Below are positions 52,489 to 61,949 of a stretch of DNA of 64,000 nucleotides, in pieces. The stretch covers positions 151,419 through 215,418 of the forward strand of contig JADKFE010000008.1 in the NCBI GenBank assembly GCA_016717595.1. The letters are read 5' to 3'. The stretch is from Deltaproteobacteria bacterium. Lineage in GTDB: Bacteria > Myxococcota_A > UBA796 > CAJQPC01. Position 1 is the stretch's first letter. Each line of letters starts with the position of its first letter. The notes beneath the pieces were generated by a model. The model was not told the origin of the DNA. It made no database searches and saw only the letters and a list, made by a program, of their open reading frames with translations. The position numbers and the translations under genes are program-made.

Positions 52489-52863
52489 ATGACCCGCACC
52501 CTCTTCGCCGCCGCCCTGCTCCTCACCTCCGCCCCCGCCTTCGCCTGCGCTGGCGGAAAGTGCGCCGACGACTGCGGCAAGCCCGCCCCCGCCAAGACCG
52601 AGACCGCCGCCACCACCCCCGCCGCCACCCCGGCGAAGGTCGAGGGGGAGAAGGTCGTCCTCAACGTCACCGGCATGAGCTGCGTGTCTTGCTCGAACAA
52701 GGTCACCGCGTCGCTCAAGGCCGTCGAGGGCGTGAAGTCCGCCACGGTGGACGCCACCACGGGCAAGGCGGAGCTGGTCATCGACAACAAGAAGACCAAC
52801 GCTGAGGCGCTCGCCAAGGTCGTCACCGACTCCGGCTACAAGACCACCGTCTCTACGCAGTGA
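52489..52863 (+). CDS. Exported heavy-metal-associated (HMA) domain protein
   Basis: 124 residues. Signal peptide MTRTLFAAALLLTSAPAFA, then a Cys-containing stretch (CAGGKCADDCG) that may add a metal site, an Ala/Pro/Thr linker, and an HMA fold with VTGMSCVSCSNKVTASL, the GMxCxxC metal-binding loop (about residues 61-72), ending SGYKTTV. It probably carries copper or mercury in the periplasm, like MerP/CopZ-type proteins. CGGAGGATCCC precedes the ATG. No transporter is next to it. Confidence 0.92.
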   Translation: MTRTLFAAALLLTSAPAFACAGGKCADDCGKPAPAKTETAATTPAATPAKVEGEKVVLNVTGMSCVSCSNKVTASLKAVEGVKSATVDATTGKAELVIDNKKTNAEALAKVVTDSGYKTTVSTQ

Positions 52864-52881
52864 TTTAGCCCGTCAGGCGTG

Positions 52882-52887
52882 TATGCT
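52882..52887 (+). promoter_or_regulatory. Candidate -10 element, leaderless start
   Basis: TATGCT, the same hexamer as at 8364, lies six bases before the GTG of the radical SAM gene, with no ribosome-binding site and only 18 bp after the stop of the HMA gene. No strong -35 hexamer. Confidence 0.42.
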
Positions 52888-52893
52888 GAGCGG

Positions 52894-54318
52894 GTGCGCA
52901 CCCTCCTCGCTCGCCCCCCACGCCGCGACGTCCATGACGCGGGCCTGCCCGTGCCGCCCCTGGGCCTCGCGTACCTCGCGGCGGTCTTACAGCGCGCCGG
53001 TCGGCCGGTTGAGCTGATCGACGCCTTGGCCTTGGGCTGGAGCTGGGCGCGGTTTGAGGCCGAGCTTCGCCGCCGCCGCCCCGACGTGCTGGGCCTGAGC
53101 GCGATGACCCCCACCGCGGACCTCGCCTGGAGAGCCGCGCGCCTCGCCCGGCCCCACGTCGGCGCGGTCGTGCTCGGCGGCCCCCACCCCACCGCCCTCG
53201 GCATGGCGAGCCTTGAGGAGTGCGACGCCCTCGACCACGCCGTCGTCGGCGAAGGTGAAGAGACGATCTTGCCCTACCTGGCCTGGCTTGAGGCCGGCTC
53301 CAAGGGCGCCCCGCCGCCGGGTGTGCTCGCCCGGGGCCAGCCCTTCGTCGAGCGGGTGATCCAAAACCGCGTGGAGTCGATCCCCTGGCCCGCCCGTGAC
53401 CTGCTCCCCCAGCGCCGCTACCGCTACCTCATGGCGACCCGCCCCGGCTTCGCCACGATGATCACCTCCCGGGGCTGCCCCTTCCGCTGCACCTTCTGCG
53501 ACAAGTCCGTCTCCGGGAGCCGCTGGCGGGCCCGGCCCCCTGAAGACGTCGTGGACGAGCTCGCCAGCCTCGCCGCCCAAGGCGTCGGCTTCGTGAACCT
53601 CTACGACGACAACTTCACCTTGGGCCGCCGCCGGGTGGAGCAGATCTGCGAGGAGATCCTGCGCCGAGGCGTACAGATTGACTGGAAGGCCGAGGGCCGC
53701 GTGGACGGTGTAGACCTGCCGCTGCTCAAGCTCATGCGCCGGGCGGGCTGCCGTGTCGTCGCCTATGGCGTCGAGAGCGGCAACCCCGAGACCTTGGCCC
53801 TCCTGCGCAAAGACGTCACCGTCGAGCAGACCCGCGCCGCCTTCGCCGCCACCCACGAGGCCGGTCTACGCTCGGTGGCCTACCTCGTCTTGGGCGCGCC
53901 GGGCGAAGACGCCGCCGCCGTTCACAACACGATCCGCTTCGTGCGGGAGATCGGCGCCGACTACGCCCAGTTCTCGTCGCTCGTGGCCCTGCCCGGCACC
54001 CCGCTCTTTGAGCAGCTCAGCGCGCCCACCGTCGGCGACGTGCGAAACCCCGTCGATGGGGATCTCCGCCGCCCCGCGGTCACCGATCTGCCCCCCGAGG
54101 AGCTCGCCGCCCTGATGCAGACCGCCTGGCGCGGCTTTTATCTGCGGCCTCGGCCCATCGCCCGGCTGGCCCGAGACGCCTGGGCCTCGGGATCCGGCGG
54201 CGAGGCCCTTCGATTGGGGGCGGCGATGCTGCGTTTCTCGGCCCGGCCCACGGCGACAAACCCGCCCGATGAGCGCCTTGGCTGGGCCTTCCGCCGCCTG
54301 ATGGCCAGCGCCGCCTAG
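52894..54318 (+). CDS. B12-binding-domain radical SAM enzyme
   Basis: 474 residues. N-terminal cobalamin-binding-like domain (about 1-160): PPLGLAYLAAVLQRAG, GLSAMTPTADLAWR, VVLGGPHPTA, AVVGEGEETI. The radical SAM core (about 185-400) binds a 4Fe-4S cluster through RGCPFRCTFCDKS (CxxxCxxC) and shows NLYDDNFTLGRRR, YGVESGNPETL and LGAPGEDAA. This is the BchE/HpnP-like class that does methylations, cyclisations or rearrangements; the first domain lacks an obvious DxHxxG, so B12 binding may be base-off by another route or lost. GTG start; MY-AER upstream residues rejected because the -10-like TATGCT sits there. Confidence 0.9.
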   Translation: MRTLLARPPRRDVHDAGLPVPPLGLAYLAAVLQRAGRPVELIDALALGWSWARFEAELRRRRPDVLGLSAMTPTADLAWRAARLARPHVGAVVLGGPHPTALGMASLEECDALDHAVVGEGEETILPYLAWLEAGSKGAPPPGVLARGQPFVERVIQNRVESIPWPARDLLPQRRYRYLMATRPGFATMITSRGCPFRCTFCDKSVSGSRWRARPPEDVVDELASLAAQGVGFVNLYDDNFTLGRRRVEQICEEILRRGVQIDWKAEGRVDGVDLPLLKLMRRAGCRVVAYGVESGNPETLALLRKDVTVEQTRAAFAATHEAGLRSVAYLVLGAPGEDAAAVHNTIRFVREIGADYAQFSSLVALPGTPLFEQLSAPTVGDVRNPVDGDLRRPAVTDLPPEELAALMQTAWRGFYLRPRPIARLARDAWASGSGGEALRLGAAMLRFSARPTATNPPDERLGWAFRRLMASAA

Positions 54319-54446
54319 GGCCCCCCTCGGCCAGCTCAAGCGCTGAAAGTTGTGTCAGCCCTGCGCCGAGTGAGGCTCACGCCTTGCCCCGAGGCCCGGG
54401 CCGGGGCAAGAGGGCAGCCCTACGAATCAAGTGTGCTGAGGAAGGT

Positions 54447-56276
54447 ATGCCCGAGCTACGCAACATCGCGATCATCGCCCACGTCGACCACGGCAAGACG
54501 ACCCTGGTGGACGGTCTGCTCCGGCAGTCGGGCACCTTCGCCGCCCACGAGGTCCACGGCGACCGCATCATGGACTCCATGGACCTGGAGCGCGAGAAGG
54601 GCATCACCATCCTCGCCAAGAACACCGCGGTGAACTACAACGGCGTCAAGATCAACATCGTCGACACCCCAGGCCACGCCGACTTCGGCGGCGAGGTCGA
54701 GCGGGTGCTCAAGATGGTGGACGGCGCGCTCTTGCTGGTGGACGCCTCAGAAGGCCCCCTCCCCCAGACCCGCTTCGTGCTGCGTAAGGCCCTTGAGGCC
54801 GAGCTTCGGGTGATGGTCTGCGTGAACAAGATCGACCGCCCCGACGCGCGTATCCAAGAGGTCCTGGACGAGGTCTACAGCCTGTTCATCGACCTCGACG
54901 CCTCGGACAACCAGATCGAGTTCCCCGTCATCTTCGCCTGCGCCCGCGAAGGCTACTGCTCGATGGACAAAGACGTCAAAGGAACGGACTTCAAGCCGCT
55001 CTTTGACGCGATCATCGACTACATCCCCGCCCCCAAAGGCAAGCTCGACCACAGCCCCCAGTTCATCTTCACCCAGCTCGGCTACGACCCCTACGTCGGT
55101 CGTCTGGCCATCGGGCGCCTGGTGAACGGCACCCTGCGCAAGCGCCAAGACATGATGCTCGTCGGTGAGCACGGCAACACCAAGGTGCGCGTCAACCAGG
55201 TCTACACCTACCAGGGCCTGCGCCGGGTAGAGCTTGAGGGCGACGCTGTCACCGGCGACATCCTCGCCGTGGCCGGCATCGACGACCTCAACATCGGCGA
55301 CACCCTCACCTCCATCGAAGACCCGCGGCCCCTGGCCCGCGTGCGTGTGGAGGAGCCGACCATCGGCATGGTGTTCTCGGCGAACAACGGCCCGTTCTCG
55401 GGCCAAGACGGCAAGCTCGTCACCGCCCGCCAGATCCGCGAGCGCCTCGAGAAAGAGCTGCTGCACAACGTCGCCCTGCGCATGGAGGAGACCGACGGCC
55501 TCGACGCCTACCGTGTCTATGGCCGCGGTGAGCTGCAGCTCGCGATCCTCATCGAGCAGATGCGCCGCGAGGGCTTCGAGCTCTGCGTGAGCAAGCCCGA
55601 GGTCGTGATCCGCGAGGTGAACGGCAAGCAGCACGAGCCCTTTGAGCTCGCCCAGCTCGACTTCCCCGAGCAGTACATGGGCATGATCACCGAGTCCATG
55701 GCCCTTCGTAAAGGTCGTATGACCGAGATGAAGATGTCGGGCTCGGGCCGCGTGCGCATCGAGTTCCGCGTGCCGTCGCGTGGCCTCATCGGCTTCCGTG
55801 GGTCGTACCTCAACGACACCCGCGGCATGGGCATCATGAACACCATCTTTGAGGGCTTCGACGAGCACGCGGGCTACATCCCGTTCCGCCAGAACGGCTC
55901 GCTCCTCGCCGACCGCACCGGTCAGACCACCGCTTACGCGCTGTTCAACCTCCAGGCCCGCGGCGCCTTGTTTGTGGGCGCCGGTGTTGAGGTGTACGAG
56001 GGCATGATCGTCGGTGAGAACACCCGCGAGAACGACATGAACCTCAACGTGTGCCGCTCCAAGCAGCTCACGAACATCCGCACCACGTCGGCCGATGAGA
56101 AGCTCGTGCTCGTGCCGCCGATCATCCTCACCTTAGAGAAGGCGCTGGAGTTCATCTCTGACGACGAGCTCGTCGAGGTGACGCCCCACCACATCCGCAT
56201 GCGTAAGCGCATCTTGGCGGGCAACATGCGCTCCGTGGTGCGTGGTGAGCGCGCTGACGCCGCCAAGAAGAAGTAG
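54447..56276 (+). CDS. typA: Ribosome-associated GTPase TypA/BipA
   Basis: 609 residues, full length. Translational GTPase that aids 50S assembly under stress. G1 is AHVDHGKTTL (about residues 10-19), switch I REKGITI, G3 DTPGHADFGGEVER, G4 NKIDRPDAR. The elongation-factor domains II, III and V follow, with EQYMGMITE, GRVRIEFRVPSRGLIGFR and the TypA-specific C-terminal part that includes ENTRENDMNLNVCRSKQLTNIR. GAGGAAGGT directly precedes the ATG; an upstream in-frame start would add 21 basic residues. Codon use is strongly biased to C-ending codons, as expected of a highly expressed gene. Confidence 0.97.
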   Translation: MPELRNIAIIAHVDHGKTTLVDGLLRQSGTFAAHEVHGDRIMDSMDLEREKGITILAKNTAVNYNGVKINIVDTPGHADFGGEVERVLKMVDGALLLVDASEGPLPQTRFVLRKALEAELRVMVCVNKIDRPDARIQEVLDEVYSLFIDLDASDNQIEFPVIFACAREGYCSMDKDVKGTDFKPLFDAIIDYIPAPKGKLDHSPQFIFTQLGYDPYVGRLAIGRLVNGTLRKRQDMMLVGEHGNTKVRVNQVYTYQGLRRVELEGDAVTGDILAVAGIDDLNIGDTLTSIEDPRPLARVRVEEPTIGMVFSANNGPFSGQDGKLVTARQIRERLEKELLHNVALRMEETDGLDAYRVYGRGELQLAILIEQMRREGFELCVSKPEVVIREVNGKQHEPFELAQLDFPEQYMGMITESMALRKGRMTEMKMSGSGRVRIEFRVPSRGLIGFRGSYLNDTRGMGIMNTIFEGFDEHAGYIPFRQNGSLLADRTGQTTAYALFNLQARGALFVGAGVEVYEGMIVGENTRENDMNLNVCRSKQLTNIRTTSADEKLVLVPPIILTLEKALEFISDDELVEVTPHHIRMRKRILAGNMRSVVRGERADAAKKK

Positions 56277-56313
56277 ACTGTGGGGGCAACACCCCTGGCG
56301 ACTTGAGGTCCCT

Positions 56314-57373
56314 ATGCGTCACCTTGTCTGGCTCTCCCTGATCTTCGTCGCTTGTAAAGGCGGCGACGACGACGGGGAGACCCCCGCGGACTCGGTGACC
56401 GGCGGCGACGCCGACGACAGCTCCACCACCGGGGACGATGACTCCGGCGGCGGAGACGACGACTCCAGCGGCGGCGACGACGACTCCAGCGGCGGCGACG
56501 ACGACTCCCGGCCAGGCCGACGCCGACGGAGACGGCTCCCCCGACGACCTCGACTGCGACGACGCCGACCCGCTGATCTTCCCCGGCGCTGAAGAGTCCT
56601 GCGGCGACGGCCAAGACAACGACTGCGACGGCCTGCTCGACTGCGAAGACGGCCAATGCGCCGCGTCGGCGTCGTGTGGGGAGATCGACTGCGAAGACGG
56701 CCTCGACAACGACGAAGACGGCCTCGCCGACTGCGATGACGAGGACTGCTGGACGAGCTGCCCCACGGCGCGGGTGGTCTCCCGGGTGACCGCGGGCAAC
56801 CTCAGCGGCGCCGTCGACATCGTGCGCACGGGCGTAGACACCTCGTACTACACCAGCTTCGTGAGCATGGAGACCAACGAGCGCATGTCTGAAGAGGCGG
56901 GGCTGCTCATCGCCCGCTCCGTGGAGGGCTCGGCCCGGGTGTACATGAGCGGGGCCACCTTCACCTGCCTGTTCAACGTCGACACCGCCAGCGCCAGCTT
57001 CTTGTGGACTCAAACCCGCACCAGCCAGCGCTCCTGGACGTTTGACTCCTCCCGGGGCAACTGGAGCTTCCAGGGCTCTGAAGAGAACACCACCTCAAGC
57101 TCCGCCGCCGGGGACATCGTCCGCACCGGCCTCACCGTGAGCGAGGGCTGCCCCCTGCCCATCGAGTCGTTGTTGCCCACGCAGCTCGGCCGCGGCGCGC
57201 GGGTTCCCGGCGTAGACGTCACCTGGTACGCGGGCAGCATCGACGGCTCCAACGTCTCCACCGTCTCGTCCTACGCCTCCGGCGACACCTTCCGCGCCGT
57301 GCTCACGAGCACCTTCAGCGCCTCGCCGGTGTTCACGAACGGCGACTACGAGCTGACGATCCCCCTCGACTAA
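56314..57373 (+). pseudogene. MopE-like acidic lipoprotein, one-base frameshift
   Basis: MRHLVWLSLIFVAC is a lipoprotein signal, then a GGDDDSSGGDDD low-complexity spacer. The frame changes at TCCCGG (56508-56513); removing one C gives DDDSGQADADGDGSPDDLDCDDADPLIFPGAEE, the MopE/putative metal-binding motif of myxobacterial surface proteins, followed by CGDGQDNDCDGLLDCED and CEDGLDNDEDGLADC repeats that bind calcium or copper. A C-terminal beta domain of about 200 residues closes the protein. The span is one over a multiple of three. TAGACT overlapping the typA stop may be its -10 element. It converges with, and overlaps by 4 nt, the flavoprotein gene. Confidence 0.82.
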
Positions 57374-58812
57374 CGCGCCTGCGGCGGATCTTTGCGGATC
57401 TCGTGGTAGTCGCTGTCGGTGTTCACCGACCAGAGGTCGTGTTTGGCGCCATACAGGTTCTCCACCGCCAACAGCGCGGTGAGGATGCTGTGGTCGGCGT
57501 TGTTGTACTTAAACATGCCGTAGCGCCCGACGGCGTAGAGGTTCTTGAGCCCCCGAAGCTCGTTCACGACCTTGTCCAAGTGCTCCTCATAGCCGCGGTT
57601 GTAGACCGGGTACGCCCGGGGCACCCGCACCACCGTGGCGTCGATGACCTGGCCGCCGCGCAAAAGCCCCGTGGCCTGGATCTCTTTGGTGCCCAGCGCG
57701 ATGAGCTCCTCGTTGGACATCTTCCACAAGGCGTCGTCATCGCTGCAGAAGTACTCCAGGCCCAAGGCCGTCGTGTTCGGGTCAGGCACCATCTCCGGCG
57801 ACCAGTTGCCGAAGTTCTGGATACGCCCCAACAACAGGCGCTTGTCGTGGACGTAGATCCAGTTGTCGGGGAACAGATCGGGCTTGTTGATGATGAGGTC
57901 GATGGTGAGCAGGTGGCGAAACCGGAGCTGGCGGCTCGCGTGGAGCACCTCGGGGCTGGGCAGCGGGCGCAGGCCTTGCACCAACAAGGTGAGCGGCATC
58001 GACGAGATCACCGCGTCGGCCTCCATCGTGGTCTCGACGCCGTCGGGGCTCTGAACACGCACCCGGCGCACCACGCCGCCCTCGTGCTCCACCCCCAAGG
58101 CCGTGTGCCGCAGCAGGACTCTGCCGCCTTTGGCCTCGACGAGCAGCTTCATGCGGTCGTACATCAGGCCGGGGCCCGTGCGGGGGTAATAAAAACGCTC
58201 GATGAGCGAGGTGACCTCCTCCTTCTTGGCGCCGGGGCGCAGGCGCCGAAGCGGGCGCATCAGCGCGTCTTTCACCGCTGTGGAGAGCTCCAGGTTCTTG
58301 ATGCGCTGGCTGGCCCACTCCGCGCCGATCTGGTTTGTGGGCAGGCCCCAGACCTTCTCGGTGTAGGACTTGAAGAAGATGTCGAACAGGCGGTCGCCGA
58401 AGCGGTTGGAGACCCACTCCTCGAAGTTGTCCTCATTCCCGCGGGGGCGCAGGCGGGCCCGGGCGTACGACGCCGCGCAGCGGGCGGACTCCAGCGGGCC
58501 GAGGTTGCGCAGGGCGTTCGTGGCGCGCAGGGGGTAGTCGAAGAAGCGGCCGCCATAGAAGATGCGGCTCAGGCGCGGGCGCAGCAGAAAGTCTTCGCCG
58601 AGCACCTCCTCCCACAGCCGCTGCACCTCATCAAACTTCGTGAAGAAGCGGTGCCCGCCGAGATCGAAGTAGTAGCCCTTGTAGTTCACCGTGCGGCTGA
58701 TGCCGCCGACCCCCTCGGCGCGCTCCAGCACGATGACTTCAGCGCCCCGTTTACACAGGTCCAACGCCGCCGCGAGTCCGGCGGGGCCCGCGCCGAGGAC
58801 GATGACCTTCAT
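57370..58812 (-). CDS. FAD-dependent oxidoreductase / UDP-galactopyranose-mutase-like
   Basis: 480 residues. Rossmann FAD site MKVIVLGAGPAGLAAALDLCKRG, then VLERAEGVGGISRTVNYKGYYFDLGGHRFFTK, the GGxxR and LGGHxFF motifs found in Glf-like proteins and related amine-oxidase-fold enzymes. The middle domain shows FEEWVSNRFGDRLFDIFFKSYTEKVWG, and the end GRYGMFKYNNADHSI is a second FAD-contact motif. This subgroup (NAD(P)/FAD-dependent, polysaccharide-locus associated) probably alters a sugar nucleotide or polyprenyl substrate; whether it is a true mutase is open. Start fixed by the Rossmann fold. Confidence 0.85.
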   Translation of the reverse strand: MKVIVLGAGPAGLAAALDLCKRGAEVIVLERAEGVGGISRTVNYKGYYFDLGGHRFFTKFDEVQRLWEEVLGEDFLLRPRLSRIFYGGRFFDYPLRATNALRNLGPLESARCAASYARARLRPRGNEDNFEEWVSNRFGDRLFDIFFKSYTEKVWGLPTNQIGAEWASQRIKNLELSTAVKDALMRPLRRLRPGAKKEEVTSLIERFYYPRTGPGLMYDRMKLLVEAKGGRVLLRHTALGVEHEGGVVRRVRVQSPDGVETTMEADAVISSMPLTLLVQGLRPLPSPEVLHASRQLRFRHLLTIDLIINKPDLFPDNWIYVHDKRLLLGRIQNFGNWSPEMVPDPNTTALGLEYFCSDDDALWKMSNEELIALGTKEIQATGLLRGGQVIDATVVRVPRAYPVYNRGYEEHLDKVVNELRGLKNLYAVGRYGMFKYNNADHSILTALLAVENLYGAKHDLWSVNTDSDYHEIRKDPPQAR

Positions 58813-58947
58813 GGTACGCGCGCTCCGATCTTTGGAGGGGTGCTGGCAGCATCCTACACCTTCAGACGCCCGCCGTGGGCGCCACCAAAGGATCCCGCCC
58901 AGGCTTGACGAGGGGCTGACCACGCCGCCGCACAAAGGGCCTGGGGC

Positions 58948-59835
58948 TCAGGGCGCCGCCTCGTCTCCCCAGCGCGCCTCGGGGTCGAAGTCATCGGCGG
59001 GCAAGGTGCGTAAGTAGGCGTAGATCGCGCGTTTGTCCTCTTCAGAGAGGCGGCTGTAGCTGTCCTTCACCTTCTCGTGCATCACCCAGTCCTCTCGGGC
59101 CCGGGTGCCGTCGGGCTTCTCCCCGGTGGTCAAAAAGCGCACCATGTCGTCCTCGGACCAGGCGCCGATCCCGGCCTCGGGGTGGGGCGTGAGGTTGGGG
59201 TGAATCTCCAGCTTGCCCAAGTTGGCGCCGCCGGCCATGTACCGGCCGCGCTTCATGCGCCCGATCTTGCTGCGCGGGGTGTGGCATTGGTCGCAGTAGG
59301 TGACCGCCTGCACGAGGTACTCCCCGCGGCTCCACTCGGCGCTCTGGCTGGGGTCGGTCGTCATCGGGCCGGGGCGAAACTCCATCAACCGCCAGATGTT
59401 GAGCATCCCCGGCAAGGAGTAGATGCGCCGGGGCTCATGCGCGCGCTCCTCGCTGACGACGGCGGGCTGGGCGCTGACGTACACCCACAGCGCGTGAATG
59501 TCGGCGTCGCTCATCTTGGTGTAGGCCATCGTGGGGAAGGTGGGCCAGTACAGGCGACCGTCCGGCGCGCGGCCGTCGCGCATCGCCGTGTAGAAGTCAC
59601 CTTCAGTCCAGCTCCCGATGCCTTGCTCGACGTTGGGGCTGATGTTCGGGGCGTAAAAGGTGCCGAAGACCGTGGGGTTGTCGCGTCCGCCGCCGAGGTG
59701 CGGCAGGCCGGGGACGCTGTGGCAGCCCACACAGCCCGCCGCGTGGTAGAGCAGCTCGCCCTGCTGGTAGGCGGCGTCCTCGGGGGGGGCGGCTTGGGCG
59801 GCCACGAGGGTGAGCAGCGTGAAGAAAAGACGCAT
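58948..59835 (-). CDS. Dihaem cytochrome c
   Basis: 295 residues, signal peptide MRLFFTLLTLVAAQA. Two class I cytochrome c domains: CVGCHSVPGLPHLGGG (about residue 34) with PNISPNVEQGIGSWTEGDFYTAMRDG and a TFPTMAYTKMSD Met ligand region, then CDQCHTPRSKIGR (about 182) with PNLTPHPEAGIGAWSEDDMVRFLTTG. The NIxPdxxxGIGxWs pattern is typical of the gluconate/alcohol dehydrogenase cytochrome subunit and related periplasmic electron carriers. GGAGG is nine bases upstream of the ATG. No dehydrogenase gene is adjacent. Confidence 0.93.
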   Translation of the reverse strand: MRLFFTLLTLVAAQAAPPEDAAYQQGELLYHAAGCVGCHSVPGLPHLGGGRDNPTVFGTFYAPNISPNVEQGIGSWTEGDFYTAMRDGRAPDGRLYWPTFPTMAYTKMSDADIHALWVYVSAQPAVVSEERAHEPRRIYSLPGMLNIWRLMEFRPGPMTTDPSQSAEWSRGEYLVQAVTYCDQCHTPRSKIGRMKRGRYMAGGANLGKLEIHPNLTPHPEAGIGAWSEDDMVRFLTTGEKPDGTRAREDWVMHEKVKDSYSRLSEEDKRAIYAYLRTLPADDFDPEARWGDEAAP

Positions 59836-59872
59836 TGAAACCTCCGATCGGCAGTGTAGCGGAGGGGCGCGC

Positions 59873-61102
59873 TCAAGCGGAGGGGTGGGTCTCCCGCATC
59901 CGGACGGCGACGAGGGCGCCCGAGCCCGCGGTGAGGCCGACGACCGCCCACAGCGCCGCCGAGATCCCCAAGGCATCGGCGAGCAGGCCCACGGACAAGG
60001 CGCCGATGGCGTAGCCGAGGTCGCGCCAGAGGCGGAACACCCCCATCGCCGAGGCCCGCCATGAGGGGTGCGCCACGTCGCCGATGGCGGCCAAGAACGT
60101 GGGGTAGACCATCGCCGTGCCCAGGCCCAAGAGGATCTGCCCCAGGGCGAAGCGCGGAAAGCTCGCGCCGGTCACCACCAGGGCGAGGCCCAGGGCCTGC
60201 ACCCACATGCCGCCGACGATCAGCCCCTTGCGCCCCAGACGATCCGAGAGCGCCCCGGTGAAGAGCTGGGTGGCGCCCCACACCGCGGGGTAGAGCGCGG
60301 CGAGGAGCCCGATCTCACCAAGCCCCAGGCCCGCGGCGGCGAAGATCAGCGGGAACAGGCCCCAGGCGGCGCCGTCGTTGAGGTTGTTGACCATCCCGGC
60401 TTGGGTCACTGCAGAGAGCTGGCGGTCGGTGAGCGTCGTGCGCCAGAAGACCTCTTTGGCGCTGGGGGCGTCTTGAGGGCCCGCGGCGACCAGGCTGGCC
60501 TCTTGTTGGGCGTGGCCGCGGGTCTCCCGAACAAAGGCCACGGAGAGCCCGAGCCCCACCACGACATAGATCACGCCCAAGAAGAACGGCTCTGGGCGCA
60601 GCCCCACCCGCGCGGCGATGGCCCCCGTCGCCAGGGCGGAGGCGGCCACGGCGAGGTACCCGGCGAGCTCGTTGAGGCCCATGGCGAGGCCGCGGTCGCG
60701 GGGCCCGGCGAGATCCACCTTCATGGTGATCGTCGTGGACCAGGTGAGGCCCTGGCTGACGCCGAGGAGCGCGTTCGCGGCGAGGATCCAGCCCCAGGAC
60801 GGCGCCCACATCAACAGCGGCGGCACCGGCAGCGCGACGAGCCACCCGGCGATCAGCACCGGCCTGCGCCCCCAGGCGTCGGCGAGGCGCCCGGCGACAT
60901 AGTTCGTGAGCGCCTTGCTCACGCCAAACACCCCGATGAACGAGAGCAGGCCGACCTTGGCGCCCAGGCCCAGCTCCTCTTCAGCGATGGCCGGGAGGAT
61001 GCTGCGCTCCATGCCGATGAGCGCGCCGACGAAGGCGTTGACGACGACGAGCAGCGCGAACTGCGGGAGGTTCTCGCGCAGGCCGAGCTTGAGGGGGCTC
61101 AC
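59873..61102 (-). CDS. Major facilitator superfamily transporter
   Basis: 409 residues with 12 hydrophobic segments. The loop 2-3 motif GRLADAWGRRPVL (about residues 62-74) and its second-half counterpart GALSDRLGRKGLI are classic MFS signatures. MERSILP and NALLGVSQGLTWSTT are in helices 1 and 4. Substrate unknown; similar MFS genes often sit beside ArsR-rhodanese regulators, as here. The GTG start is 10 bp after the regulator stop; a longer frame reads antiphase into that gene and is rejected. Inner-membrane location. Confidence 0.9.
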   Translation of the reverse strand: MSPLKLGLRENLPQFALLVVVNAFVGALIGMERSILPAIAEEELGLGAKVGLLSFIGVFGVSKALTNYVAGRLADAWGRRPVLIAGWLVALPVPPLLMWAPSWGWILAANALLGVSQGLTWSTTITMKVDLAGPRDRGLAMGLNELAGYLAVAASALATGAIAARVGLRPEPFFLGVIYVVVGLGLSVAFVRETRGHAQQEASLVAAGPQDAPSAKEVFWRTTLTDRQLSAVTQAGMVNNLNDGAAWGLFPLIFAAAGLGLGEIGLLAALYPAVWGATQLFTGALSDRLGRKGLIVGGMWVQALGLALVVTGASFPRFALGQILLGLGTAMVYPTFLAAIGDVAHPSWRASAMGVFRLWRDLGYAIGALSVGLLADALGISAALWAVVGLTAGSGALVAVRMRETHPSA

Positions 61103-61112
61103 GCGGAGGCCG

Positions 61113-61785
61113 TCATGGGGACGCCACGACGGGCACCCCCGCCGCGCGCCACTCCGGCGGGCCCGAATGAAGCCGCGCCGCGGTGAAGCCCGCCTCACGC
61201 AGCACCCGCACGGCCTCGATGGCGAGCACACAATAGGGCCCGCGGCAGTAGGCGATCACCTCGACGCCCGGCGGCAGCTCATGCAGGCGGGCGCGGAGCT
61301 CGTGCAGCGGGATCGACCGCGCCGTGGGCAGGTGGCCCGCGGCGTACTCCAAAGCGTCACGCACGTCGAGCACGGTCACCTCCCCCGCGCGCGCCCGGGC
61401 CAAGAGCGCCTCCCCATCGACGGGCTCCAGGGCCCCGCGTGAGGCCCAGAACGCCTGGGTGATCTGCTCCAGCTCCTCAAGCCGCGCCTCGGCCAGCCGC
61501 CGCAGGCTCAAGATCAGCCCCTCGACGCCCTCAGCCACGCGGTAGGTCACGAACAGGCCCCGCTTCTCGGCCTCGACCAGCCGCGCCGCCCGCAGCACCT
61601 GGAGATGCTGAGAGGTGTTGGCCACCGACAAGCTGGCCTGCTCCGCGAGCGACTCCACGGCCCGAGGCCCGTTGGAGAGGATGTCCAGCAGCTCTAGGCG
61701 TTTGGCGCTGCCGATGGCCTTGCTGACGCGGGCGAGCTGCTCGTAGACGTCGTCCTTGAGCTGGCGGGCGGAGGGGGGCGGTCAT
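61113..61785 (-). pseudogene. ArsR-type HTH regulator fused to a rhodanese domain, one-base frameshift
   Basis: Winged helix (about 15-95) with AKRLELLDILSNGPRAVESLAEQASLSVANTSQHLQVLR, then a rhodanese domain (about 120-222) with VTVLDVRDALEYAAGHLPTARSIP and the active-site loop AYCRGPYCVLA (Cys about 178). The HTH frame has no start codon upstream; the ATG at 61785 is in another frame. Reducing the G run at 61773-61778 from six to five joins them as MTAPSARQLKDDVYEQLARVSKAIGSAK, which is how this family begins; the span is one over a multiple of three. Probably controls the MFS gene 10 bp downstream in response to sulfur or metal stress. Confidence 0.88.
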
Positions 61786-61817
61786 GGGGGCTCGGGGTTG
61801 GGGGGCTGGAGGAGATT

Positions 61818-61842
61818 ATTCAAGAGTTTTGTTGAATAGTCA
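61818..61842. promoter_or_regulatory. AT-rich dyad upstream of the ArsR-rhodanese gene
   Basis: ATTCAAGAGTTTTGTTGAATAG contains ATTCAA and TTGAAT as inverted 6-bp arms ten bases apart, typical in size and AT content of ArsR-family operators with an ATTCAA half-site. It lies 33 bp upstream of the start codon. Autoregulation is inferred. Confidence 0.55.
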
Positions 61843-61949
61843 AGCGAGGTGGGCGGGGTGAGGGGGTGGGTGGGGCTCTGGAGGTCTGCGGAGGAGGGAG
61901 CGACACGTCGAGGGTGCATTCGCGGCGCTGGGCACCCGCGGGGACGCTC

